Source of the DNA: Flavobacterium magnum
Lineage (GTDB): Bacteria > Bacteroidota > Bacteroidia > Flavobacteriales > Flavobacteriaceae
Length of the DNA stretch: 64,000 bases
Assembly: GCF_003055625.1 (NCBI RefSeq)
Contig: NZ_CP028811.1
Span: 248,001-312,000, forward strand
Reading direction: 5' to 3'
The notes beneath the pieces are model-generated. The model saw only the letters and a program-made list of their open reading frames with translations, searched no databases and was not told the origin of the DNA. Both the position numbers and the translations under genes were made by a program. Numbering within the stretch: position 1 is the first letter of the stretch; each line of letters begins with the position of its first letter. Below, in pieces: positions 16,899 through 23,841 of the stretch.

Positions 16899-18209
16899 CT
16901 ACTTCTCGCGGATGTAAATATCTATGGGCACACCTGAAAAATCCCATTTCTCCCGGATCTTGTTTTCGAGGAAACGCTTATACGGCTCTTTCACATACTG
17001 AGGGAGGTTTGCAAAGAACACGAATTGCGGCGTATTGGTGGGCAACTGCATGCAGTACTTGATTTTCACATATTTGCCTTTGAGTGCCGGCGGCGGATAA
17101 CTTTCAATGACCTTGAGCATATGGTCGTTGAATTTGGATGTCGGGATGCGCTGCTTGCGGCTTTCAAAAACCTGCACCGACGCTTCGAGCGCTTTCAGCA
17201 AACGCTGCTTGGTGAGTGCCGAAACGAATAAAATCGGCACATCGGTAAACGGTTCAATTTCCTTGCGGATTTTCGCTTCATAGTCGCGCGTAGACATGGT
17301 ATCCTTTTCAACCAGATCCCACTTATTGACTAAAATCACGACGCCTTTACGATTCTTTTCGGCAAGCCAGAAGATGCTCTGGTCCTGCCCTTCGAAACCG
17401 CGCGTCGCATCAATAATCAGGATACAGATGTCGGCGTGCTCGATGGCCCGCACCGAACGCATCACCGAATAAAACTCAAGATCTTCCTTGACCTTCGCCT
17501 TGCGGCGGATTCCGGCGGTATCCATGAGGTTAAATTCGAATCCGAAACGGTTGAATTTGGTGTCGATCGCATCACGCGTGGTACCGGCTATGTCTGTAAC
17601 GATATAACGGTCTTCACCGATGAGTGCATTGATAAAACTTGATTTCCCTGCATTCGGACGGCCTACCACGGCAAAGCGCGGCAACTCGGTTTCCTCCTGT
17701 GTAGGTTCAGGCTTGTCTGGGAACGCCTCTATCAGGGCATCGAGCAATTCGCCCGTGCCGCTGCCCGAAATACTGGCAAATGTATAATAATCCCCTAGTC
17801 CGAGGTTGTAAAATTCAATCGCTTCCTTCTCGCGCATCGCGTTGTCGACTTTATTGACGGCCAACAGCACAGGCTTGGTCACCTTGCGCAGCAATTTTGC
17901 CACGGTATCGTCCATAGGCGTAATGCCTTCTTCGACATCGACCACAAAAATGATGACATCCGCCTCGTCGATGGCCAGTTCGACCTGCTTGCGGATTTCG
18001 CCTTCAAAAACATCATCAGAACCACGTACGTAGCCGCCGGTATCAATCACCGAAAACTCCTTTCCGTTCCACTCGCTCTTGCCGTAATTGCGGTCGCGGG
18101 TTACCCCCGCCACGGCATCCACAATGGCTTCCCTTCTCTTAATCAATCGGTTGAATAATGTTGACTTCCCTACATTTGGCCTTCCTACGATGGCGACGAT
18201 ATTGCTCAT
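16899..18209 (-). CDS. der: GTPase Der (EngA), 50S ribosome assembly
   Basis: A 436-residue double GTPase needed for maturation of the large ribosomal subunit. Start ATG at 18209 ([17 protein letters not shown]); an upstream 18-codon extension lacks family support and would overlap the promoter. G domain 1: GRPNVGKST (G1), DTGG (G3), NKVD (G4). G domain 2 from about residue 175: [17 protein letters not shown]. The C-terminal KH-like domain ends [18 protein letters not shown] ... [18 protein letters not shown]. All nucleotide-binding motifs are intact. Promoter box at 18230-18237 and terminator at 16817-16838 make it monocistronic. Confidence 0.97.
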   Translation of the reverse strand: MSNIVAIVGRPNVGKSTLFNRLIKRREAIVDAVAGVTRDRNYGKSEWNGKEFSVIDTGGYVRGSDDVFEGEIRKQVELAIDEADVIIFVVDVEEGITPMDDTVAKLLRKVTKPVLLAVNKVDNAMREKEAIEFYNLGLGDYYTFASISGSGTGELLDALIEAFPDKPEPTQEETELPRFAVVGRPNAGKSSFINALIGEDRYIVTDIAGTTRDAIDTKFNRFGFEFNLMDTAGIRRKAKVKEDLEFYSVMRSVRAIEHADICILIIDATRGFEGQDQSIFWLAEKNRKGVVILVNKWDLVEKDTMSTRDYEAKIRKEIEPFTDVPILFVSALTKQRLLKALEASVQVFESRKQRIPTSKFNDHMLKVIESYPPPALKGKYVKIKYCMQLPTNTPQFVFFANLPQYVKEPYKRFLENKIREKWDFSGVPIDIYIREK

Positions 18210-18229
18210 GCTCTTTTTGAAATATTTTG

Positions 18230-18263
18230 CAAAGGTAGTGTTTTTATTTTGGTATCCGGTCAA
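18230..18263 (-). promoter_or_regulatory. Promoter of der
   Basis: Minus-strand TACCTTTG (18237-18230) matches TAnnTTTG, with TTGACC upstream at 18263-18258 (spacing 23 bp, longer than ideal). Leader about 15-20 nt before the ATG at 18209. Confidence 0.55.
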
Positions 18264-18269
18264 ATCAGA

Positions 18270-18298
18270 AAAGCCTGCATCTCCGGAAGATGCAGGCT
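18270..18298 (-). terminator. Terminator of lipoprotein gene 18352-18732
   Basis: An 11-bp stem AGCCTGCATCT (18272-18282) with AGATGCAGGCT (18288-18298), followed on the minus strand by TTTTCTGATTT. It lies 53 bp past the stop codon and just upstream of the der promoter. Confidence 0.75.
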
Positions 18299-18351
18299 AT
18301 ATATCCCGCGCGGCATATCGATACCGTATTCGTTCGTTGCCCAGAATCAAA

Positions 18352-18732
18352 TTACTTGATCGGCGGACCCGTGGGCTGTGGCGTCTGGTCATTTTTCGTG
18401 TACGGGTTGCCATCGTGGTTCTCTGCATCCGTGCCGTCCTTGGTACGGGTGATCAGGACATCGGGGTCTTCGTTACTTTTCGATTTGCCTGATTTTACAG
18501 CCGTACCGGAGGCCTGTTTTACTGAAACGGACTTCGCTCCGGCCGTCCTCGCTGCGGCGGCATTGGCATCAGCGGCAGCCTGTCCCGAGCTGTCAATCGT
18601 AGTGGTTTCAGTGACCACCGTTGTACTGGTATTGGTTTCCGTTACCGGTTTTCGGTCATCATTGCATTTGCAGGAGACGATGGATGCCGCTGCAAACAAA
18701 GCGGTGAGCGTTTTTGAGATTGTCGTTTTCAT
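18352..18732 (-). CDS. Short low-complexity lipoprotein
   Basis: Start at ATG 18732 (MKTTISKTLTALFAAASIVSC) gives 126 residues with a lipoprotein signal and mature start CKCNDDRKP. The body is Thr/Ser/Ala-rich (TNTSTTVVTETTTIDSS, AAADANAAAARTAGAKS) then basic and Pro-rich (DQTPQPTGPPIK); it looks disordered with no fold I can name. It stands alone between der and era, with its own terminator. It is probably a real gene, as its frame, signal peptide and terminator agree, but function is unknown. Confidence 0.6.
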   Translation of the reverse strand: MKTTISKTLTALFAAASIVSCKCNDDRKPVTETNTSTTVVTETTTIDSSGQAAADANAAAARTAGAKSVSVKQASGTAVKSGKSKSNEDPDVLITRTKDGTDAENHDGNPYTKNDQTPQPTGPPIK

Positions 18733-18906
18733 AACGTGCATTTTAGGAATTTTTATATCAGTAAATTTCTAAAATGACGGTATTAAAGCGGTTACGGAAT
18801 TGTAAGAAAATGTTACTTTATTTTTTACGTGTTTTACACGGATAGGATAAATCAGCACTGCGCGGTCACTGCGATCGCAAATATTCGGCCAGCCGGACTG
18901 CCTACG

Positions 18907-19788
18907 CTATTGGTTGTAGCCGAAACGCCTGAGCTGCCTTGCGTCGCTGCGCCAGTTCTTGTTGACCTTGACGTACAATTCGATATGGATTTGCTTGCCG
19001 AAGAATTTTTCGAGTTCCGCGCGTGACTCCACCCCGACCTTCTTCAAAGCGGCGCCCTTGTGCCCGATGATGATGCCTTTCTGGGTGTCGCGCTCGACCA
19101 TGATCAAGGCGCGGATACGGATGATGTCATCATCTTCAAGGAATTCCTCGGTCTCGATTTCCACAGCATACGGGATTTCCTTGTTGTAGTTCAGCAGGAT
19201 TTTCTCGCGGATGGTTTCATTGACGAAAAAACGTTCCGGCTTATCGGTAAGCTGGTCTTTCGGGTAAAATGGCGGAGACTCCGGCAACAGCTCCAGTATA
19301 CGCCCGAAAACTTCCGGGACATTGAAGTTTTTCAACGCGGAAATTGGGAAGATTTCGGCATTGGGCACTTTTTCTTTCCAGAAGCCGACCTGCTCCTCGA
19401 GCTGCTCCTGGTGCGAATTGTCAATCTTGTTGAGCAGCAGCAACACCGGGATTTTAGCGTGGATGATTTTATTGAAGAAGGCATCATCCTTAAGTTCCTT
19501 CTCGCCTATCTCGACCATGTAGATCAATATGTCTGCGTCTTCAAATGCCGATTTGACGAAGTTCATCATCGATTCCTGCATCTCATAAGCGGGTTTGATA
19601 ATTCCCGGCGTATCGGAAAGCACCACCTGAAAATCCTCCCCATTGACGATGCCGAGGATGCGGTGCCGCGTGGTCTGTGCCTTAGAGGTGATGATGGAAA
19701 GCCGTTCGCCGACGAATGCGTTCATGAGGGTAGACTTTCCTACGTTTGGATTTCCGATGATGTTGACGAAGCCTGCTTTGTGTGCCAT
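18907..19788 (-). CDS. era: GTPase Era, 16S rRNA maturation
   Basis: A 293-residue GTPase that helps process 16S rRNA and assemble the 30S subunit. G motifs: GNPNVGKST (residues 12-20), the switch I Thr in SKAQTTRHRI, DTPG (about 60), NKID (about 122). The C-terminal KH domain holds VERDTQKGIIIGHKGAALKKVG, with the GxxG-type loop. Length and all motifs are normal. A flavobacterial -7 box sits at 19842-19849, and a stable hairpin (19806-19829) lies between that box and the start codon. Confidence 0.97.
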   Translation of the reverse strand: MAHKAGFVNIIGNPNVGKSTLMNAFVGERLSIITSKAQTTRHRILGIVNGEDFQVVLSDTPGIIKPAYEMQESMMNFVKSAFEDADILIYMVEIGEKELKDDAFFNKIIHAKIPVLLLLNKIDNSHQEQLEEQVGFWKEKVPNAEIFPISALKNFNVPEVFGRILELLPESPPFYPKDQLTDKPERFFVNETIREKILLNYNKEIPYAVEIETEEFLEDDDIIRIRALIMVERDTQKGIIIGHKGAALKKVGVESRAELEKFFGKQIHIELYVKVNKNWRSDARQLRRFGYNQ

Positions 19789-19805
19789 AATTTGGTGAAA
19801 ATAAT

Positions 19806-19829
19806 AAGCCCCTCATTTCTGAGAGGCTT
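19806..19829 (-). promoter_or_regulatory. Hairpin in the era leader
   Basis: On the minus strand AAGCCTCTC pairs with GAGGGGCTT around a 6-nt loop (9 pairs, one G-U), followed by ATTATTTTC and then the era ATG 17 nt later. It lies between the era -7 box and start codon, so it would be transcribed in the leader. It resembles a weak terminator. Confidence 0.45.
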
Positions 19830-19841
19830 GAGGTACTGCGG

Positions 19842-19849
19842 CAAAGATA
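19842..19849 (-). promoter_or_regulatory. -7 box of era
   Basis: TATCTTTG on the minus strand matches TAnnTTTG and is followed by GCCGC as at 20041-20052. A good TTG at the ideal distance is not seen. Confidence 0.45.
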
Positions 19850-20017
19850 GGAAAATACAAGCAAATACGCACCGAACTTTATAAAATGTTGGCTGCGTCA
19901 GATCAGCATGTCGAAAGTAAAGATTTTAAGTGCTGTCTGGTTGCGTCCGCTTTTAACATTATCCGCCTTCGGAGTGCATTCCAAAAAACAAAAAGCAGTC
20001 AATTTGATGGGCTGCCG

Positions 20018-20048
20018 TTGTATAATTGCGGATTATGGGATACTTTTG
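20018..20048 (+). promoter_or_regulatory. Promoter of the Cys-motif/MbnP/peroxidase set
   Basis: TTG (20018-20020), 20 bp, TACTTTTG (20041-20048): an exact fit to TTG-N19/20-TAnnTTTG. The predicted transcription start is near 20053-20055, which coincides with the GTG start of the first gene. The stretch 19862-20017 upstream shows nothing else I can name. Confidence 0.65.
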
Positions 20049-20052
20049 CCGC

Positions 20053-20421
20053 GTGCAAAAAACACTATTCATATTAGCCTTTTTTATCCTATTCAAACCA
20101 TTGTTCCCCATTGTTGAATATGTGTCCAATTATGAATATATCTCCAAAGTTCTCTGCGAAAACAAAGCCCGGCCTGAATTAAAATGTAACGGTAAATGCC
20201 ATTTGATGAAAGAAATGGCGAAAGCTTCGGAAGGTGAAAAACCAAATGAAAAAAAAGCGCCGGTTAAAGAGGCGGAGTTGCTTTTTTTTCAGGACACTTC
20301 AACGCTGCATTTTGCAATCCGGGTTCCCATTCGAAATCCGGGCGTGAACACAGACTATTCCAATCTTTACGCGTATCTGGATTGCCGTTCCGATTTCCAT
20401 CCGCCAAACTTTACGGCCTAA
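20053..20421 (+). CDS. Small membrane protein with CNGKC motif
   Basis: A 122-residue protein with one N-terminal hydrophobic segment (QKTLFILAFFILFKPLFPIVEYV) and a Cys motif at about residues 32-48: LCENKARPELKCNGKCHLMKEM. The three Cys residues with the nearby His and Mets suggest metal (possibly copper) binding or a disulfide. I choose the GTG at 20053, since family members as I remember them start M-x-KTLFIL at this point; the ATG at 20035 would lie inside the promoter. The following MbnP, peroxidase and porin-like genes run in the same direction with gaps of 119, 54 and 5 bp. Function is inferred from context only. Confidence 0.65.
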   Translation: MQKTLFILAFFILFKPLFPIVEYVSNYEYISKVLCENKARPELKCNGKCHLMKEMAKASEGEKPNEKKAPVKEAELLFFQDTSTLHFAIRVPIRNPGVNTDYSNLYAYLDCRSDFHPPNFTA

Positions 20422-20540
20422 GTTTATCCGCATTCCTTTTTTATCGGTTCCTGTTCTTCGGGAACCCTACAGACTTATGTCCATAACCGTTTGGGGCACC
20501 TGCCCTGAACCCACACCTTACACATCTTAAATATTGAATT

Positions 20541-21341
20541 ATGACATTTCAAATCAAATATATATTTGCCGTTATGGCAACCGCGCTCACTTTGGCATCC
20601 TGTTCCAATGACAACGACACTGCTGCTTCCGGCAGGGGGAAACTCGAAGTGGAATTCGATAATGTTTTCGGCGAGGCGAACCTGATCCTGAATGGCCAGG
20701 AAAACATGACTTCCCAAGGAGAAACGTTGACTGTCTCCGATGTCAAATACATCATCAGCAACATCGAACTTACAAAAGAAGACGGCACCGTTTTCGTGTA
20801 TCCAAAATCAGAAAGTTATTTTATCGTAAGCGAGGCGAATGACGTTAGCCATGTTTTGGAACTGGCGAACATTCCTGCAGGAAACTATACCAGGATTAAA
20901 TTTGGTATTGGCGTAGACGAGGCCCAATACAATCTTGGGGAAACTGTTCAGGGTGATTTCTTCGCCGCCGCACAAAACGAGGACATGGCCTGGTCCTGGA
21001 GCGCAGGTTACAAACACCTGTTATTTGAAGGAACGTTTACTTCGTCAACAGTAGGCACTGCAACACCTTTTATGGTACACACCGGAAAATCCGGGGCGAA
21101 TTACAACTACACCGCCGTCACGCTGGATTTTCCGGAAAAGGCATTGGTGAGGACAAACATTACGCCGGATGTGCACATTTTTGCTGATGTCGCCAAAATC
21201 ATCGACGGCTCCAACAAAATCAAGCTAACGGACAACAACATGGGCGGCATGGGCGCGATGATCATGAGCGGTGAGAACCTGCCTTTGATTACGACAAACT
21301 TATCAGATATGTTTGCTGTAGACCATGTTCACAACGACTAA
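20541..21341 (+). CDS. MbnP-like lipoprotein
   Basis: A 266-residue lipoprotein (signal MATALTLASC, Cys 21, mature CSNDNDTAA, Asp-rich as in surface-exported lipoproteins). The fold matches the MbnP family: GKLEVEFDNVFGEANLILNG, TLTVSDVKYIISNIELTKEDG, FIVSEAN, LANIPAGNYTRIKFGIGVD and WSWSAGYKHLLFEG. MbnP proteins accompany MbnH/MauG-type di-haem peroxidases and are linked to copper handling through oxidised tryptophan-derived copper sites. The peroxidase gene follows directly, with a terminator-like hairpin in the gap. Confidence 0.85.
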   Translation: MTFQIKYIFAVMATALTLASCSNDNDTAASGRGKLEVEFDNVFGEANLILNGQENMTSQGETLTVSDVKYIISNIELTKEDGTVFVYPKSESYFIVSEANDVSHVLELANIPAGNYTRIKFGIGVDEAQYNLGETVQGDFFAAAQNEDMAWSWSAGYKHLLFEGTFTSSTVGTATPFMVHTGKSGANYNYTAVTLDFPEKALVRTNITPDVHIFADVAKIIDGSNKIKLTDNNMGGMGAMIMSGENLPLITTNLSDMFAVDHVHND

Positions 21342-21348
21342 ATTTAAC

Positions 21349-21383
21349 AAAAGCAGTTGGGCAAATCGTTCAACTGCTTTTTT
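21349..21383 (+). terminator. Hairpin between mbnP-like and peroxidase genes
   Basis: An 11-bp stem AAAAGCAGTTG (21349-21359) with CAACTGCTTTT (21371-21381) ending in a T-run. It begins 8 bp after the MbnP stop and ends 13 bp before the peroxidase ATG, so it looks like a partial terminator that lowers expression of the downstream genes. Confidence 0.65.
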
Positions 21384-21395
21384 AAATCCTTTAAA

Positions 21396-22433
21396 ATGAA
21401 AGCAAAATATATATTGTTATTCGTTTTGCCGTTGCTATGGAGCTGCACTGATAATGATGATGATTATGTTGATGTTCCCATCAATTTTAAGGTCCCTTCC
21501 AATTTTCCGCCATTGGTTTATGATATCGAAAAATATCCCATCACCGAAAAGGGATTCGAGCTCGGTCGTAAACTATTTTATGACGGCCGTCTGTCATTGG
21601 ATGGGACAGTATCGTGTGGTTTTTGCCACGAACAGCAAAGTGCCTTTACGCATCACGGGCATACCGTAAGCCAGGGCGTGAACGGTTTAACCGGAACGAG
21701 GAACTCGCCTTCAATACAAAATCTGGGATACCAGACCACTTTTATGTACGACGGCGCGACGGACCACCTGAACCTGCAACCCATTATACCCATTACCAAT
21801 CCGATCGAGATGGACGGCAATTTTTCACGGATTGTTGCCATGATGAACGGTGATTATGAGTACCGGAGATTGTTTGCATTGGCTTTTCCCGGTAAGCCCA
21901 TAAATACCGAAAACATGCTCAATGCCATGGGGCAGTTCATGGTGATGGTGACCTCATCCAATTCCAGATTCGACAAATTCCGACGCAACGAACCGGGGGG
22001 CATACTGACGCAGGACGAAAAAGACGGTTACACCATTTTTACCCAAAAGTGTTCGGGTTGTCACGCAACAGATTTGTTTACCGACAATTCATTCCGGAAC
22101 AACGGGCTCGCGGTAAATCCCATCGTAAATGACGTTGGACGGTACAGGGTCACGCTCGATGACGCAGACAAATACAAGTTCAAGGTCCCCAGCCTTCGGA
22201 ATGTCGAGAAAACCAAACCGTACATGCATGACGGAAGGTTCCGGACACTGGAGGCTGTGCTGGACCATTACAATTCGGGCGTGGTGAGTTCGGCAACGCT
22301 TGACCCGGAACTCAATAAAAATGGGAATTTAGGCATCCCGTTAAACGCTTCGGAAAAGACAAAAATATTGGCCTTCCTCAAAACTTTAACCGACAATCAA
22401 TACCTCACGGATAAACGATTTTCAGAATTTTAA
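21396..22433 (+). CDS. Di-haem cytochrome c peroxidase (MauG/MbnH-type), lipoprotein
   Basis: A 345-residue protein. The ATG at 21396 gives a lipoprotein signal (LLFVLPLLWSC, Cys 17) and an acidic mature end (CTDNDDDYVD). Two haem motifs are seen: C74-G-F-C-H78 and C219-S-G-C-H223. Between them lie the family blocks GRKLFYDGRLSLDGTVSCG, GLTGTRNSPSIQNLG, FMYDGATDHL; the late block is KVPSLRNVEKTKPYMHDGRF. The family reduces H2O2 or, in the MauG/MbnH group, oxidises tryptophan in a partner protein. Pairing with an MbnP-like neighbour supports the latter. It is likely anchored in the outer membrane. Confidence 0.92.
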   Translation: MKAKYILLFVLPLLWSCTDNDDDYVDVPINFKVPSNFPPLVYDIEKYPITEKGFELGRKLFYDGRLSLDGTVSCGFCHEQQSAFTHHGHTVSQGVNGLTGTRNSPSIQNLGYQTTFMYDGATDHLNLQPIIPITNPIEMDGNFSRIVAMMNGDYEYRRLFALAFPGKPINTENMLNAMGQFMVMVTSSNSRFDKFRRNEPGGILTQDEKDGYTIFTQKCSGCHATDLFTDNSFRNNGLAVNPIVNDVGRYRVTLDDADKYKFKVPSLRNVEKTKPYMHDGRFRTLEAVLDHYNSGVVSSATLDPELNKNGNLGIPLNASEKTKILAFLKTLTDNQYLTDKRFSEF

Positions 22434-22438
22434 ATACG

Positions 22439-23401
22439 ATGAAAAAATATATTTTATTGAGCCTGATGGCATTCCAATTGGCTAATGCAACGGAAAAAGA
22501 CAGCCTTACGGGAGCAGCTGTCTTTCGCGAGTACTACCACTACGCTATTGCGGCGAAGGGAAAGTGCGATGCCTGCGGCTGTTCTGCCAGTGGCGGCAGC
22601 ATGGGGTTTGCCTCAATGCTGAACACCAATTTTGCGGGCGTACGTTACTTTAAACAACATTATCAAAGTTCGGACGGGTTGTACAGTAATTCCCCTTGGT
22701 ACGATGAAGACTTCAACACTATCCAGATTTGGGGCAGGATCCCGGTGCACAAAAAAGTCCAGATTTCGGTGTTGCTCCCATACCATTTCCATCACAGGGA
22801 AACGGCATCCGGCAGTCAGGACATCAAGGGGATCGGTGACATCACCGTGCTGGCAATGTACCGTTTGTACCAGACCCGCAAGGACAGTACGCTCGTAGGC
22901 CATACCCTACAGCTTGGTGCGGGAGTAAAGGCGCCCACAGGCCAATTTGACGAAGCCAACGCGGGCGCTGTCAATCCAAGTTTTCAGGCGGGTACAGGAA
23001 GCTGGGATTATCTTTTTGCGTCGGAATATGTCATAAAGACGAAGCGGTTTGGACTAAACACCCAGCTCAATTATACCGTTAAGACTACAAACGACAAAGA
23101 CTACCGCTTCGGCAACCAGTTCAATTATGCCGGGACTTTTTTCTATTTGTATGAAAAGGAAAATTTTTCGATAGCGCCGCAAGCCGGTTTTGCCGGTGAG
23201 GTGTACGGCAGCAATTACCAGTATAACCAATTGATCAGGAAAACCTCAGGGGATATTTTCTTCGGTAAGCTTGGCGTTGAAGTGGGTCGGGAGAAATTCT
23301 CGGCCGGGGCCCATGTGCTTTTGCCCGTTAACCAAAATCTGGCAGGTGGGCGCGTGGAAGCCAAATACAGATGGAGCGTGAACCTGAATTACAGTTTATA
23401 A
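22439..23401 (+). CDS. Outer-membrane porin-like protein with Cys motif
   Basis: A 320-residue protein with a short signal peptide (LLSLMAFQLANA), then alternating beta strands through the end: IQIWGRIPVHKKVQISVLLPY, GIGDITVLAMYRLY, LQLGAGVKAPTGQ, FGLNTQLNYTVKT, GVEVGREKFSAGAHVLL and the final RWSVNLNYSL with a barrel-closing hydrophobic end. Near residue 42 a Cys-rich loop CDACGCSASGGSMG (three Cys) stands out and fits metal binding. It starts 5 bp after the peroxidase stop, so the two are co-transcribed. I take it as the outer-membrane member of a copper/redox set; the substrate is unknown. Confidence 0.7.
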   Translation: MKKYILLSLMAFQLANATEKDSLTGAAVFREYYHYAIAAKGKCDACGCSASGGSMGFASMLNTNFAGVRYFKQHYQSSDGLYSNSPWYDEDFNTIQIWGRIPVHKKVQISVLLPYHFHHRETASGSQDIKGIGDITVLAMYRLYQTRKDSTLVGHTLQLGAGVKAPTGQFDEANAGAVNPSFQAGTGSWDYLFASEYVIKTKRFGLNTQLNYTVKTTNDKDYRFGNQFNYAGTFFYLYEKENFSIAPQAGFAGEVYGSNYQYNQLIRKTSGDIFFGKLGVEVGREKFSAGAHVLLPVNQNLAGGRVEAKYRWSVNLNYSL

Positions 23402-23603
23402 CCAATAGATTGACAGGGGCTTTGTTGCTGCCGCTAAGGCTTCTGTCGTCTTTTTGGAAAGGGTAATGCAGTGGGCAACCAGGTCAGATCCCGGCAGGGA
23501 TTTCCGATGGGTTATCGTTAACGGTAAAAAGGGCATGACAGAGCAAAAGCACCTCTGCGGTGCCCTATACGCATCAGTGTAACATAACAATAAAACAAAA
23601 CAA

Positions 23604-23632
23604 AAAACCCACCGACGGTGTCGATGGGTTTT
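23604..23632 (-). terminator. Terminator of the initiator tRNA gene
   Basis: Outer stem AAAACCCA/TGGGTTTT (23604-23611 with 23625-23632) and inner stem CGAC/GTCG around GGT, followed on the minus strand by TTTTTTG. It starts 6 bp past the tRNA 3' end. The gap 23402-23603 before it shows nothing else I can support. Confidence 0.75.
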
Positions 23633-23638
23633 GCTTAG

Positions 23639-23711
23639 TAGCGGGAACAGGACTCGAACCTGTGACCTTCGGGTTATGAGCCCGACGAGCTGCCTACTGC
23701 TCTATCCCGCG
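23639..23711 (-). tRNA. Initiator tRNA-fMet (CAT)
   Basis: Minus-strand cloverleaf beginning CGCGGGATAGAGCAG. The anticodon arm is CGGG-CTCATAA-CCCG: anticodon CAT flanked by the three G-C pairs characteristic of initiator tRNA. The T arm ACAGG-TTCGAGT-CCTGT is intact. The first base does not pair with the last acceptor position (C1 opposite T72), another initiator mark. CCA is not encoded; the sequence continues CTA. Confidence 0.93.
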
Positions 23712-23792
23712 CTGTTCGGGTGCAAATATACAATGAATATTTGTATCTGCAACAACAATTATCGAAAAATGTTTAATTCCTGTTTATAGCCA

Positions 23793-23823
23793 CAAAAAAA
23801 GCCCGGCGGTATCACCGGGCTTT
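23793..23823 (-). terminator. Terminator of the first T9SS surface-protein gene
   Basis: A 9-bp stem AAAGCCCGG (23798-23806) with CCGGGCTTT (23815-23823), followed on the minus strand by a seven-T run. It lies 19 bp past the stop codon at 23842. Confidence 0.85.
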
Positions 23824-23841
23824 CCTATTAGGATAAGCCAA

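Noticed and set aside
18210..18263. 18-codon N-terminal extension of der
   Set aside because: It would include the promoter box at 18230-18237 and is not seen in Der proteins, which begin right before the first P-loop.
23396..23590. 64-codon minus-strand frame after the porin-like gene
   Set aside because: No promoter, signal peptide, or recognisable domain, and it overlaps the convergent gene's end. Probably chance.
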